Shown: positions 1-12,964 of the stretch, in pieces
How positions within the stretch are numbered: position 1 is the stretch's first letter
Layout of the letters: each line of letters begins with the position of its first letter
DNA from: Undaria pinnatifida
Taxonomy: Eukaryota > Sar > Phaeophyceae > Laminariales > Alariaceae
Length of the DNA: 64,000 bases
Direction of reading: 5' to 3'
Assembly: GCA_012845835.1 (NCBI GenBank)
Contig: JABAKD010000009.1
Span: 10,965,785 to 11,029,784, forward strand
Program-made: the position numbers and the translations under genes
Notes under the pieces: model-generated
Databases searched by the model: none
Told to the model about the DNA's origin: nothing
What the model saw: only the letters and a program-made list of their open reading frames with translations

Positions 1-1799
1 TTTATTTGTTTTCTTATTTTGTTTTTGTTTTTTGTTTTTGTTTTGTTTTTGTTTATTTCGTATTTCTCTCTTCCAATGTATTTCTGTTGCTGACGTATGT
101 ATGTTGTGCCTGTCGTACCCAGTACTAGGGCATGACATTGCGTTGTCGAATGCATTACGATGCATTATCTCTGTGTCGTAGCTTGTGACCACAGAGCTGA
201 TCTTTCTAGGGTGAGGAATCAGTACGGACACTGGGTGTGCTGGATGTCGACGAGTAGAAGAACGGTTTAATGTGAAGAACACACACACACACACACACAC
301 ATAGGCGGCTCGCGAGATTGTTGTTGTCTCACATTAGCTCTTATCAAACATCTAGAGTCCGTGGTGACACAAAGGTGCTGGAGCCCTATTAATAGGAAGA
401 TCCGAAAAACCAAATGAAATCAAAATTCGTCCGGGAAATACTGCGCTTTCCCGCCTAAAAACGCACGATACGAAGAAGGCGCACAAGTGAAATGATCCAA
501 TGTTCCAACTGAACTTTCATGGCCGCGGGTGTCCTCTCAACTGCGGCATAAAGTTCCCCCGTTCCCACAACCACGAAACCAACTCGCGGATACAAACTAC
601 AACGGTTGGGCTGCCTGCACCGTACGAACCGCACGGTAATCGTGAGCACAGACGAACGCGCCTGCTGTCTGGAGTGCTATCAGAGTATCGTTCGCGGGCA
701 TGCAGTGAAAAAAGGGCAATCGAACCAAAAACCATACAAAACATCAATGATCGCCCCGTCTTTCCGAGTTATCTGCAGCAGCTCTGAGCTACGACGCCCG
801 TGCCTGAAAAGTGAAAATTGCGGGGGGTCGTTCCCCATGAAGGGTATACAACTCTACCAATACTACAAAAATCAGTGACTTAAGTAACATGTTGTACTAC
901 TGCCTCGTAAAAAAACCCTGAAAAATGACGATCGTTGCTCTCTTGATGATGGTGTGCGTACGGGTCGTGGGTCTCCGTGTGCCATTCTCCTGCTGTCGTT
1001 CTCCATGGCCGTCTCATCGCCTTAGCTCACTCGGCCCGCTCATTCGCACTTGCTCTCGTTGACGCGCAATTCCAATCGGTTCCCATTCTCCCCCGTCCTA
1101 AAAGACAAAATGCTCCTCGCAGCTTGCGGTGCTGATCTGAAAAACAAAAGTTCTCATTCAGGGAGATTTAATGCGTCTCTTCCCCGCCCGTCGACGCTTA
1201 GTCGCCCTCCTCCTCCGTCGTCGATTCCAGCCTCCTGCCGGCGCAGTTCCCTCTGCTCAAACCAAGACTGCGCCGTAGTGTGGCTCGTGGTGGCGCCTGC
1301 CTCCGATGCTTGATGCCGGCGACGTTCCGGGTTGCAACCACACCCAAATCAAGTTAGGTTTTAGGCGATTTTGGCTGGATTGCGGAAAATCGAGAAATTT
1401 TGTGGGCCCCACGCGGCCGCAACCTCTGAAAATTTTATCACGACCGGACTGACATCCTTTTTCATGGCGATGATTCCAGGAAATATCTAGAAATCTAGGA
1501 ATATCTACCTCGTACCGGTACCAGGTACCTGGTACGTATGTATATAAAACTATATACCTAAACCTCGCCCCCGTCGGACGTCTCGCTCGGCATATCCTCC
1601 CCCCTCTCAGCCCTTCTCAGCCCGTAATTGCCGAAAAGAAAATTAGTTGCTGGGGAAAAGAACCGTCCCGGAGTTCCTTGCCTTCCTTGCTTTCCCTAGT
1701 CTCATTCTTACTTACTTTTTAGCTCTCATTCTCTGATCTTTACTGCTTGCTCTCTGATATTTTTATTTTGCTTTTTCAGCAACTTCTTTTTTTTACTTT
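1..1799. other. Gene-free stretch with SINE-like fragments and a CA microsatellite
   Basis: I see no convincing coding exon here. A (CA)n run lies at about 281-300. Two degraded copies of a dispersed SINE-like repeat lie at about 165-235 and 320-392; both contain the 'gtgaccacag' or 'agtccgtggtgacac' segment that recurs elsewhere in the window. Around 1,507-1,535 is a palindromic cluster of the GTACCAGGTACC-type motif. The short reading frames at 455-880 and 1,050-1,313 match no family I recognise and lack the GC contrast of the real exons. Confidence 0.5.
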
Positions 1800-1913
1800 T
1801 ATTTGAAGTTGGCCAAGTGCTGGCTGTTGAGAGGGAATTGCCGTTGACGGCTGCAAACAACTTGAATTTGAAATTTGCCGGATCGGCAATAATAACAATT
1901 TGAAGTTGAAATT

Positions 1914-2090
1914 TGCGAAGCGGACCAAGGCTAGTGCGGGAGGAGGCTCCGCCAACAGTGGGGGTGGTGGAGGTTCAGGATCAGGCGTGTGGAAGCTGGT
2001 CGGGCAAGAACGGGACTCAGCTTCTTCTGGCAATCCTGATTGGCCGTGCCCGAGCAAGGGTTGTGACGGCTTCCTCATCGCACGAAATAG
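1914..2090 (+). CDS. Possible exon of a RanBP2-type zinc-finger protein
   Basis: A GC-rich open stretch stands out from AT-rich flanks. It reads FAKRTK, then a Gly/Ser linker, then NPDWPCPSKGCDGF. The first piece resembles the end of a RanBP2-type zinc finger (consensus W-x-C-x2-4-C-x3-N-x6-C-x2-C with an NFA(K/R)R core). The second resembles the start of another finger (DWxCP...C). A possible donor GT lies just after the SKG codons near 2,064. No neighbouring exon with the missing Cys pairs was found, so this may be one exon of a larger gene or a relic. Family assignment is weak; the boundaries given are approximate. Confidence 0.3.
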
Positions 2091-2399
2091 GAAATATATA
2101 TATATATATTCATCCCATTTATTATCCTTGCATTACTTTGGCGCTCCCTCCCAGTAGTAGCTCAGATCCGGGGTCACATAGCGGGCCCTCCTCTCCCCTC
2201 CCCACTACGGTACAATAACGCCTTCATCTTTATCGCAAAAAGAAGTCGGCATTATCTTCCCTTGTCGACTCGCGTCGAATTGTGCCCACTTATCTGGTAT
2301 CTTTCAATACGAGTGAGACGTCGTATGATACATGCAGAGTCTACTTGTGATGGGCGATAGACGATATTCGTTCATGTCAGGACCTTCCCTGGGACCATT

Positions 2400-3000
2400 C
2401 TTTGACCTCTGGACCAAATCCCGCGGGACTGAGTTACCGCGGGACTTTAACAGCATTTTTCGTACAGTATCCGGCAAGCACGGGAGAGTCATCCCACGGT
2501 AGGGGTTGCAGTTGCAAGATTGCGCCAAAACGTCCCTGGGCGATTGAGTCCTTGTGTGGAGAACTGCCGGTCGATGAAGTAATTTCACGAGTACATTACA
2601 TTTTTGGATTAAGGCGTAAAAGCTTGGTCGGGTTGTGCGAACGAACGCCTTCGAAGTCATTCTTCGGGTGAGATATTGAGTTCCTCATGTCAGGAGCTCA
2701 GGGACTTTCTGATGCTGCAACCCTACCGTGGGATGGCTCGGGACTGAAATATTATACCTGGTATTTTGTTTGTGCTGGATCCGCCAACCACGGGACTGAA
2801 CTTTTTTTTGTACGGGATTCAGCCACCGCGGTACGGTATTCTCCGGGACGAAATACAGCCACGACGGGACGCAACGGGATTTACCCCAACGGGATGCAGC
2901 CACGACGGGACTGCACGGGATTTTTTGTACGGGATCCGGCCACCGCGAGACTCCCCGGGCGGGATGCAGCCACGACGGGACTCGGCGGCATTTTTTACGA
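2400..3000. repeat. Interspersed CGGGAC / CAGCCACGACGGGAC repeat block
   Basis: The motif gggatNcagccacgacggga recurs at roughly 20-70 bp spacing between about 2,815 and 2,990, with related 'cgcgggact' pieces back to 2,410. The pattern is degenerate tandem repetition, not coding, although it opens several frames by chance. Confidence 0.6.
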
Positions 3001-3103
3001 TAGCAATGTCTTGGCGCTTGGTAGCGTGTGCACTCCTGCAGCAGCCGAGCCGGCAGGTATGGGCACAGGAAGACGATCAGGTCCTGAAGGCCCGACACCC
3101 ACG

Positions 3104-3190
3104 GACTCTTGGCCGGCAGCAGGCGCTGCTGCCTCGCCGGCAGCAGGCGCTGCTATCTCGTTGGAGGCAGGCGCTGCTACCTCGCTAGCA
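3104..3190. repeat. 27-bp tandem repeat (GGCAGCAGGCGCTGCTG core)
   Basis: Three adjacent copies of a ~27-bp unit with core ggcaggcgctgct. The core is itself nearly palindromic (GCAGGCGCTGC). Confidence 0.7.
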
Positions 3191-3239
3191 ACGGCCTCGT
3201 TAGGGTTCATGCTAAGTCGGTCAGGGCTGATGCCACCCG

Positions 3240-3900
3240 CTACTCGCAAGGAAGAATACAACTCAATGTGAAGGCGGCAGAAAGAAGAGGCCCATGGTTT
3301 GGTGCATCTAGCGATTTGATGATGCCAACAGCTGCTTTATACGCAGAGCTGATTGCCCTGTGCTGTGCCGTGTGTGCTTGTTGGCGATGTCACGTTCTGA
3401 TCGCCAGTATGGGTGTAATTTTCGAGGAAAAAAAAAAGGCGGACCGAGAGGACAGTCAATTGAAGAAAGCGAAAAAAGACGAGTACACACGTACATACAT
3501 ACCGGTCGGTACCGGGTATCGCATCATACCTGGTACTGCTTTATGTTCGAAAGAAAGCACAGCACCGCAGGGCAAGGCACGGCACCGTACGGCATCGCAC
3601 GACGCTGCGCTGCTGAGCTATAAATGGGCCAAGCTGAGCCGTGAGAGTGTTTTCTTGTTATTCAACATATAGTACCTGGTATGTTAAGCAGTAGTAGCGG
3701 TGGCATGACACTTCGAATAACAGCACCGCACAGCATCGTACAGCAGTAGTACCGCACCGCACGGTAGGGCACACCAGGGAACGGCACTGCACGGCGCTGC
3801 GCCGCTGAGATAGCGCTACGCTGCCGAGCTAGCGCTGCTGGGCGCTGCTGGGCGGAGCTGAGCTGATGATGTGATGAGCCAAGCTGAGATCATCAGGATG
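3240..3900. repeat. Dispersed repeat, with copies near 31 kb in the opposite orientation
   Basis: The segment around 3,250-3,480 (ending in an A tract and 'gaaaaaagacgagtacacacgta') is found again as its reverse complement at about 31,280-31,500 and in more diverged form at about 30,900-31,130. Downstream, 3,550-3,850 is a GCACGGCA/CGCTGCTGAG low-complexity stretch that also matches 30,430-30,850. This looks like one dispersed mobile or satellite-associated family; I could not find a coding capacity or clean termini. Confidence 0.55.
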
Positions 3901-6060
3901 GGACCTCTTCTGGTATGATGACAGCTTCGCGCAACTACTCGTACAACAAAAACGGTATAAAAGAGGCGTGCTACGATAGAGGTATACCTTTTTTTGGCGA
4001 AAATGGTTTCTGAATGACGAGGCTCCTTAACCCAAAATCGTCGGAAAATACGCCCCCTTAGTTTTTGGCATTATGCTCGTCGTGCACCTCGGCCATGGGA
4101 TTTTTCATCAGGCAGCATTTCTGTTTTTCTCCAAATCGGTTTTTTTGGGAGAGGTCCTAAGCTCCCAAATTGAGGAAACCTCCGAAAAAAAGTGGTGCAC
4201 GCCTCTCGTAGCACGCCTCGGAAGAAATCAAAGAAAAGCTGGACCGTTCCGCAAGTAACGAGAGGAGGCAGTGTCCAGGTGCATGATGTGGTATTCCCAA
4301 AAAACAGGAGTTTGAAACTTAGGGGAAGCACAAAAATCGACTTGCCAAAAGAACTTTTCTTTTTGCTTGAATATTGAACAAGTAAAATAAAAGCGCTGCG
4401 AAGCGCTGTTTCAGGCATCCGAGCCCGCTCAGCCGTCCGGAGAGGAGAATGTCTTGAAGTTAGTGTGGAAAGCGAAAAAAAAAGGAGGACTCTCAGGGCC
4501 TTTCAGAATATCGATATTTGCAAGTAGTTGTACGTGGTATACCACATTCTAGTCGTGTGCCATGCCAGTGGTTACGAAAGAGATTAGCGGCAGTTTGTTT
4601 TCCTGCCTATGATATGCTACCTGCTGTCGCTGTCGACTCCTTGTCGTCCTCGCGATTTTGGCGACCACGCGCCAGAGTATGGCAGTGAGCGATGAGCCGA
4701 TGTGATATCAACAACAAAAAGCTTATGCTACGCGCGTGCCGTACTACGCCACCTTGTGAATTTAGTGCAACACCTTTTCGTCAAGTTCTTAGGGGTGTGA
4801 ATGGGAGCCGAGTCACCCTACTGATGGGAGCAATTTCAATCGGAATCGGAATCGGCAAACCGGGACAATGCGTTTACCGAGTACCGACGTTTTGCCAGTG
4901 TCATGTCGATTGATGTGGCCCTAAAAAAACGCACTCAATTTTCGCACGGATTGTGAAGAAAAAATGAAGCTAAATGGCCAGATAAACTCGCGGCGCTCGC
5001 CGGACATACCGAAGATATATCGTCATCACCGATATATGGGGTATCGGCTGCACCGAAAACCAATGGTTTCAATATCGGTAAACACAGCCGGTTCACAGCC
5101 TTATGAATAATATCTTGCACGTTGCCCCAGGCCCAACCGGACTCCCACCCTAAAACCATTACCCTGACTCCCACTCTTTGGGGGGCTCAAGGTCTGCAAG
5201 GGCGGTCGCGCGGCCCCGGCGCGTGTTTCAGCCGCGTTTTTTGCAAATAAATTAAGGCCGGACGAGTGGCAGCCTCGATCAATCAGGCAACTAACTGATT
5301 TTGCACGTGTTCTGTTGAAAGGTGATGTTGTACACGGCCCCCCTCTGCACTAGTGGGTGCCTCTGATCACAACCCCACCTTGCACTTTGTTTCTCCGACG
5401 CCACCTTTTGGTCAGTTTCTAACATGCACATCGGCCCAGACCCAAGCGGCCCCTTACCCTAGAGCCTCGTAACCCCAACCCCAACCCCGACCCTTTGGGG
5501 TGTTCGAGGTCGGCAGGAGCAGTCGCACGCCCCCGCCGCGTGTTTTAGTGGCTTTTTCCCAAAGACAAAGCCGGGTAGCCGGTTGGCCAGCCCCGACCGA
5601 TCAGACGGTGGTGTTGCAACTAGGACCTCTCTTCGTTAGAGTCCGACACGAAAAGCGCCATACTATGTTGATAGTCTAACAACCTGCTACCGACATGTAT
5701 ATGAGCAGACCGCATTGCTTCGTGTGGCCAATGCTGGAAACCTCATTCTGGCAATTTTTTTTTTTTCTTCATTTTTTTTCTGTTGCCAAGACGTGCCCAA
5801 AGCAGAAGTCGGGCGACATGGTCCTCGTATACAAAAACCGTAAACGACCGCATGGCGGCCATCTTCCATCTTGGCGTCACGGTGTTTTATCGTTTTTGGT
5901 TAAACTGCTGGTTGCCTCGGGGCTCAAAACATCGTGTGAAGACAATACACACAGCAGCAATTCTGCACCGATACCACGACGCCACACGGTGCGGCACTGA
6001 TACTAGTCTACCGACACCGTTTTTGTCCACGAGAGAAGTCACGGCCCAGTACAATTTTGA
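3901..6060. repeat. Gene-free; two diverged copies of a ~330-bp segment at 5.1-5.6 kb
   Basis: No gene is supported. The segment at about 5,125-5,290 (containing 'ctttggggggctcaaggtc', 'cgcgtgttt' and 'ccgaccgatcag'-like ends) is repeated in diverged form at about 5,455-5,610. The stretch 4,190-4,290 shares 'gcggaacggtccagctttc'-type sequence with 30,130-30,370. Confidence 0.45.
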
Positions 6061-6300
6061 TAATGAAAAATACACTTGAGCTGTGAGATCGACCTGGAAA
6101 AATTTTGATCGAAGCTCATCTTGCAAGCTACGTGTGATACTTCGATCGCGCGTAGTAAAAACACCAACACTCACCACTATAGTGGACAAAAAATAGGACC
6201 CCTCCCAATAAAAAACTCACCCATCTAGTGTATTACAAGTACTGACAACGCAGCTTACCAAGATGAGTGTTGACCTGAACTTCGTCGAACTCACGGCTGA
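6060..6300. mobile_element. MITE-like element with ~60-bp imperfect terminal inverted repeats
   Basis: The left end reads gagctgtgagatcgacc...aagctcatcttgcaagct. The right end, read on the minus strand, has gtcagccgtgagttcgacg...caacactcatcttggtaagct. These two ends are imperfect inverted repeats around a ~130-bp AT-rich, non-coding interior. The right half, including 'actatagtggacaaaaaataggac', is repeated almost intact at 39,395-39,535, which shows it is mobile or dispersed. No target-site duplication was established. Confidence 0.55.
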
Positions 6301-6309
6301 CGTCCGTGA

Positions 6310-7616
6310 AAAAAAAAATAATAGAATATTAATAGTACTAATCGCACAGCAGAGCGCGACCTTCTCCGTTGTTCTTGTCTGTAGCGATAAGTAGCTTGTT
6401 GTGATGCTGTCTTTCTTTCTTTGCACAACGCAGCAGTAGTCGTGTTTCAAAAAGAGGGATGGCCTTGTTGTAGGTAAACAATATGTAGTAGCATACGACA
6501 GCCGGAAAATGAGAGGGCACTGCTTGGGCTAGACGTGCTAAAAAGTGTAAAGAAGCCAGCCGGCTTGGGCTACTAGTTGTCGTAGCCGCCACTCTACGCG
6601 AAAATGCAGTTGTGTTTATACCTGATTTCTGGTAGTATAGCACAATTGCGCGCATTCATCGCTACTTTTTTTCTTTTTTTGCCGTCTCTGCTGTGTCATG
6701 ACTATGAAACGCAGGGTATATATGTTCCCGGTGTTGCATACGGGTCCCTGAAACTGAAAAATGCCCCGTCCTCCCCTTGCGGGGGAAGTAGACTGTACCC
6801 CCAGAGGGGTTATTTACATGGGTTACATTGTTCTTAACCATACCTCTCTTCTTAGCTTCCTCCTCGCACGCTGATCAGTCCCTCGTTGACCTTATTCCAC
6901 GCGGACCTAAGCCCTCAAAACTGACCCTATATACTCGTAGCTACCTGCCTACTTCAAGTGCATGTTTTGCCGCCAGCAGGGCCCACCAAAAAACTTCTGA
7001 TGCCACAAAGAAAGAGAAAAAAAAACACCGAGATCAATCATTAACAACAAATCACTGATTTTGATATTATTTCAAATGTACCACCAAGAGTAGCCGACGG
7101 CGTGCGATACATCATCTGTACGGTGTGTGGATCAGGGCTTTTAAGGTGGGCCGTTCTTGCGGTGAATTTTTTACGCCTTTTTTCCGTCGGTGCCCCCAAA
7201 AAACAAGGGCTCATTTCCAGCCTCACGTGCTCGATTTTTTCGTGTCCCACCCGCCGATCGGATATCTCCCCGGACAGAGCAATAAACAGGATGCACACAC
7301 ACCAACGCCTGATGACAGCAGCTTTTTTTGGGGGGGGGGGTGGGTTGGGCTGGCTAGGTTGGGACATTTTTTTGCTTGCCACCGACGCACACGGTTTAAT
7401 GACAGTGACGAATGCCCAGCAAGGCGAGTTGCTATTAATAGCGAGAGCTACTGCACAGCAGTAGTGTGTTGTGTGTACGGTCATTTTGGAGGGCTCAGAT
7501 TCCGGTGGGATCAGAGTACTAAGTGTTATTAAGCAGGGTACTTTAGAGGTCAGAGTGCCAAGTGTTATAGCAGGGTGCTTAGAGATCAGAGTGCTATCAA
7601 GTACCAGGCATGTGTT
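6310..7616. other. No gene seen; short degenerate repeats at 7.50-7.64 kb
   Basis: Nothing coding is supported. At about 7,505-7,640 a ~40-bp unit with 'tcagagtgctaagtgttatagcag' character is repeated about three times in degenerate form, leading into the 156-bp duplication. Confidence 0.4.
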
Positions 7617-7930
7617 ACATAGCAGGGTCCTTAGAAGCAGAATTATCGTGTAAAACCTAATATATGCCATGTGAGAGTACGAGCCTTTCCCCCCCCATAC
7701 GGGGCTACCTTTTTTTTTTTTCCGGGAGCCATTCGTGACTCTTGAGGTCGCTTTACCACGCGTGGCAAAAATACATAGCAGGGTCCTTAGAAGCAGAATT
7801 ATTGTGTAAAACCTAATATATGCCATGTGAGAGTACGAGCCTTTCCCCCCCCATACGGGGCTGCTTTTTTTTTTTTTTTTTCGGGAGCAATTCGTGGCTC
7901 TTGAGGTCGCTTTACCACGCGTGGCAAAAA
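7617..7930. repeat. 156-bp direct tandem duplication
   Basis: The segment beginning acatagcagggtccttag at 7,617 recurs at 7,773 with only a few differences, including a variable T tract. The near identity indicates a recent duplication. A long minus-strand reading frame over this region comes from the duplication and is not taken as a gene. Confidence 0.85.
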
Positions 7931-10900
7931 AAAACATTCCAGGTATCAGATAAAATACCCAAATTGATTTCGACTTTCTGGCTGTTTTCGTCCTTCAGTT
8001 AGTTTTTCTTGTGAATTGTTTTATGAATCACGACCCTAGCCCTATAAACCCCAACTCACAGCTACCCCAAACGAAGCACAACAACCCGAACGCGACTTTA
8101 CCGCTTTTGTTTTTGCGAAAAAAAAAGGGTGCTGAAACCCCCTCAAGTTGTATCTGGTAGTGTTTTCGATGCTGTATCAGGTGTGGATTTGTTTAGGGAT
8201 TTGACAAAACGGTAAAGGTAGTGTGAAGTTGCTTTTTCCATGCATGGCACGCAATGCGTACCAGATGAAAATACTATAAATACTGCCAATGCCAGGGTTT
8301 AGTTGTTTTTATATTCGCGGCGACGGTACAAGAGTGTCAGCGTACAGGGCATAGGTACTCTGTTCGTCCTTCCAAAGAGCAGAATATATTGTAGCTATGG
8401 GAGAGGTGGGTAGTCCGTTTTGAAATGCCACACAGCTACCTTGTAGTCGGCACCATCGGAAGAGGAAGGAGGGGTGGCGATTGCGATAGCCGTGCTCGTC
8501 GTGTAACATAGTGCTGTCGAAACGGTCGAACTTCAATCCCGCTTCTATTCCCCCGTTCTGTGTTAGTGTTGTTGTTGTTTTTGTTTTTGTTGTTGTTGCT
8601 GTTGTTGTTATTGTTGATGTCGCTGTTGCTGTTGCTGTCGCTGTTGTTATGGCTGGTTTGCTGTTGCTGTTTTGTACTGGTCGTTGTTATTGTTGATTGT
8701 GTTGTGTTGACGCTTGATCTCGTCGTCGTTGCTGTTGCTGACTAGTGTTGATTTGTAAGTAACTTGAAAAAAAACATGCTTAATCCTTTTTTTTCCGGCT
8801 TTCTTGGGGTGCGTCCAAAGGGAGCGTTTTGAGCCTAAAACAAAACCTAAGAACATCATTGAAGCTGAGACAGGAAGATTAAGCCCTTCGGATTTGGCCA
8901 AATACCCAAACGGGGGGCTCCAAGAGCCCCCCGATTTTATTTTTTGCTGTTTTGGTTGCTCGATAATTTCAATTGTTTTCGGAAGTAATTTTTTCGAGAA
9001 AGACAAAACCTAAAAGCGAATGGCCCAAAAATGATGACCCGCACCCGAGGGAGAACCGACACCACGCCCACAACCGTGGCTTCCAAACCCCCCTTAGACA
9101 AGACACACAAAAGACGGAGAAATAGATAGTGCATGGACAACATGCCGCTGGCGCCAGTCAACGCAGCCCCTGCCACCGCAGCCCAAAGCCGTGGCACGTT
9201 GGGTCGTCCCTGATCGGTGTGAGTGCTGCTGAACAACCTATAATCGTGTGTTCTAGCAAACGATTGTGCTGTTTGGCCGGCACCTATACTTTTTCTGTTA
9301 ATCGCCCCATTCTCGCGCCTCAGGACACCGGTGCCCTTGCAGCTGCAGGGTATGGTCGGCTAGTTGTGTGGGCGCGTTGTACTCTTTCTTCAGGGCTGGA
9401 GGTCGCCTCGAAGGCAGCTTGATGGTGCATCAGTGCTGGCTTCCCACCTCGACCCTTGACGTTTTTTGTTTTTGGTTTTAGCTTTTGTGTTTCAGGCGTT
9501 TGCTGCGATTGGACACCCTCCTCTTTTCCCCCCAATGAAGCGAAGTCTGTTAGGTTTTTAGGTTTTGTTTTCTGCGTTTGTACGGGCCCTTGTTGTAGAC
9601 GTAGTCATAGCAACTGGGCCTTTCTTATTTGCCCATTTGGCTGGCTGTATGGATTGCAATGTGGTACAAGGGCTCCGCATGGGCAGGGTAACACTTCGAA
9701 AAGAAAGCGTGTGTGTAATAAAGCGCGTCAGTGTGTGTGCTCTTAAACGTATCTATATTACTTGCACGAGTACAAACTATGTCGATGTGCCCGAACTACC
9801 ACCCACGAGGCCGGGGACGCAGCCACTCGTAATGCTGCTGTGTAGCTTTTTCTGGTGCAGCAATCGTAATCACTATCTCCTCGTTTTAGTCATGCATGCG
9901 CTTGCCATGCCTATCCATGTACGTACGTGCCTACCGAAATTCAATGATGAAATGCACTTGTACTATGATATCATACCTACCGCGGTACCATGTTTTTTTT
10001 TTTTGCGGTAAATATCCTTTGTTTTGGAACAAAATATGACGCCAAATTGGAAATAACGTCTTGCCAAGTTTTATTTTATCAACCTCTCTATACATCGAGA
10101 TCCGAAGAATAGCTGGAGAGTACCGTTCAAGATACAAAATATTGCGCGCTTCTCGCTTGTCTCGCTCAGCATCCATCCGCGTTCACGTCGAGGTGCGGAA
10201 CGGATAGGGCAGGGCGAGGGGCGTTGGAGCCGCCCCCCGAAGACGGCGCTCGAACGAAGCGATTTGCGCGAGAAATTCCAGTCCCGAGAATCCCACACTG
10301 AGACGGAGACGAAAAAACTCTTGACCAAATCCCTGTCCCCTCAAAACATGGAATCATTATATATTTAGTAACCCCATACAAATTTAGAGTGTGGGTTTTA
10401 GCGTGCCCGTTGTAAACTATATGCAACCAAAATTGGATGCGTCTCAATGTAAAAATAAATCGTGTGGGATATGTAACCACGCTAAAATGCCACACTTATG
10501 TTTCGGGGGGGTCCTAGTATGCTACGTAAATCGTACTACGCGCCATATAAGCCAAACAAGATGCTAAACGTGCTTAACTAAGCTTAACTGAGAAGAAGAA
10601 AAAAAACAGATAAGGCATTGATCAAAGAAACACCTTTATTTAGTTGCTTACCAACGCTACTATTGCTGATGTTTTGTGTTTCCTCTTTTTCGTTCTTTGT
10701 TGTTGTGTTTCAATGGCTTGACAGAAAAACGCACGAGGAAAGAAGAAAGGCCAGAAGAGCCGACCGCAGGCACTCGATGACGTCCCGCGGCAAGGTCCGG
10801 TGCCCGACGGTTGGCGAACGCCGGAGATAAAGACGCTAGAGGTAAGTGCTCCAACATGGCGGTACGTTCGAAGTGCCTGGTATACAGCAGTGGTTAGCCC

Positions 10901-11700
10901 CATTTAAGAGCGCCCAAGATAAGAGCATTTGGGATTTAACGCCCTTAGAACTGGAAACTCTTTTTGGGGACAAATTTACTTGAAGTTATTATAGGAAGGG
11001 GTTTGGGGGCTCTAGAGGGATTAAGCGCGGCCAAATCGGAAAGTCCCAACATACTAGAAAGCCATGCCTTGCCCATTATGCCCATTACAGAGGAGAGCAA
11101 CGTGTAGTTACGAGCGCCTGTTTCGGCTCGTCACAGGGCTCATTGCGGTTGGGATTGCATGGCCGAATCACCTTCCTGTATTTGCAATGCGTACCTCTCT
11201 CTGTCGTGGTTTGTGACCACAGAGCTCGTCTCTCTCAGAGGCATCAGCTCGAACACTGCTTGTGCTTAATGTAGATGGGTGGAAATGTCAGTATATTGTG
11301 AAGACCACACAAGGGCGCTAATAAATCGGGGTACCCACTGCATGTATTATCTTAACTTTGCTGCCCTTGCTAATGTTGCTGCCTTCGCTAATGTTGGAAG
11401 CAAGCGCCCTTGATGCTTGTGTGGGTATCTTATGATGTGGTATACTATACGGAGGACTGAGCGGTGGCGTCAGCTCTTGTGTAAAGCTGGGTATCGACTT
11501 CTCAGCCGGTCGAACACACAGCGCTCACGTGTGTATCGTAATAATTGTGTATACATAGGTAGCACGTATATATACCCTGAGGAATGTGCACATGTACTCC
11601 CATGTATGAAGTGGTACATTGTTACGAAGACCTCTGCTACGTAAGCTCGCCCGCCCTCCCCGAATGCAAAGGGTGGGAATGTGGAAGTACAATTCAAGGG
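7931..11700. other. Gene-free stretch with a TTG-rich tract and a strong hairpin
   Basis: About 8,565-8,750 is a degenerate (TTG)n/(GTTGCT)n tract. At about 8,911-8,933 the sequence cggggggctccaagagcccc forms part of a 10-bp perfect stem with a 3-base loop. A SINE-like fragment lies at about 11,200-11,265 ('gtttgtgaccacagagctcg'). No exon is supported by family resemblance. Confidence 0.4.
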
Positions 11701-11704
11701 TGTG

Positions 11705-12240
11705 TTAGGTAACGCATACCTACACCCGGGTAACTTTTTGAGGTCGTACCTAGCGTACCTAAAAGTTAGGTAAGGTATTGACAGCCGTACCTAACGTACC
11801 TAGCTAGCACTTAGGTCAGGTATCAGGATCTGTACCTAACGTACCTAAAACTTGGGTAAGGTATTGAGGTCGCCCCAAGGCTCGTACCTAAACTCGTGTG
11901 TTTCGTCGACGGGTATACCTATACCCGGGTAAGTGCTGGGGCGACGTATCTATCGTACCTAAAACTTAGGTAAAGTATCGAGGTTCGTACCTAACGTACC
12001 TAACACTTAGGTAAGGTGTCGGGGTCCGTACCTAACGTACCTAAATATTAGGTCAGGCTTTAAGGTCGCCCCAAGACTTGTACCCTAGCCTGGGTATTTC
12101 GTCGACGGGCGTACCTATACCCAGGTAAGTATTTGAGCGGCGTACCTATCGTACCTGGAACATAGGTAAGGTATCGTCGTCCGTGTTAAGTGCGGGTACG
12201 GATACGTACTCGGGTAAGTTCCCGGGTACATTCCGGTACA
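11705..12240. repeat. GTACCT minisatellite array, left block
   Basis: Degenerate tandem units of about 45-50 bp carrying cgtacctaacgtaccta and acttaggtaaggtat. Each unit contains the motif and its near inverse (AGGTAC/GTACCT/TTAGGTAAG), so single units can fold on themselves. The same family forms a second block at 12,965-13,400. Confidence 0.8.
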
Positions 12241-12493
12241 AAAAACGTCAAATTGGTGGGGCTCGGCACTAGAACAGCATGTACACTAGCAGTAGTAATC
12301 TACTGGCAGCAGCTATCTACGACTGGCCCTGCCAGTAGACGACGCTAGTATGTGTGATCTGATGTCCATCCAAGAAACGCGACAATTTGTTTCAACACAA
12401 CACCATGGCCGGTAGTTTTAAGCTGGGTGACAGCCTATTACAAAACCATCGCGACGGAGTAATAATAAATTGCCAGAGTACGCGAACGACGCC

Positions 12494-12754
12494 TCACGAG
12501 TCCCTTCTCGTCGACTCCGGCACGGCAAAGTCATCAACGGCTTTTTTGTTCTCCACCGGCATATCGTACACGTCCTGCGCGTCCCCGTTTATCCTGTAAA
12601 TAACCTTGGGAGTGATGACGGCGACTGCTGTCTGGCCAGGGGCGACCTCGATCACCTCTCGCTCGAGAGCTTGTTCGGGACTATCCTGCGCGCTGGTTCC
12701 CTCGCGCGGTGAAGCCTGGCCCTCGTGGTCTCCGCCACCAGTAGTTTCGATCAT
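12494..12754 (-). CDS. Small hypothetical protein, 86 aa
   Basis: An ATG-initiated frame runs from 12,754 to a stop at 12,494. The N-terminal third is Gly/Ser/Glu-rich; the rest is a regular mix of charged and hydrophobic residues (for example VIEVAPGQTAVAVITP). GC content and codon pattern differ from the flanks. It sits alone between two GTACCT minisatellite blocks. I recognise no family. It could be a complete small gene, the last exon of a longer minus-strand gene, or a relic carried with the repeat; there is no clear acceptor site that decides between these. Confidence 0.35.
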   Translation of the reverse strand: MIETTGGGDHEGQASPREGTSAQDSPEQALEREVIEVAPGQTAVAVITPKVIYRINGDAQDVYDMPVENKKAVDDFAVPESTRRDS

Positions 12755-12964
12755 TGCCCACACCCCTACGCTACGCCCTGAGTTGGGTACGTCTGGGCGA
12801 CAGGTGCCCTGGGTGTGTGTCCCAGGTGGCAGGTGTCCTGGGTGGCGTGTGGCGGGGAGACATCATGCCTAATTTGCATTGTTAATTTGTTTATTGTTTT
12901 GGTCTAGCAGATGACGTCATGAGTACTTCGCATGACGTGCATATTTCGGACAAGACATTTGAGC

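Noticed and set aside
7041-7937. A 298-codon minus-strand frame
   Set aside because: It is generated by the 156-bp tandem duplication and homopolymer tracts; the protein repeats itself and shows no domain.
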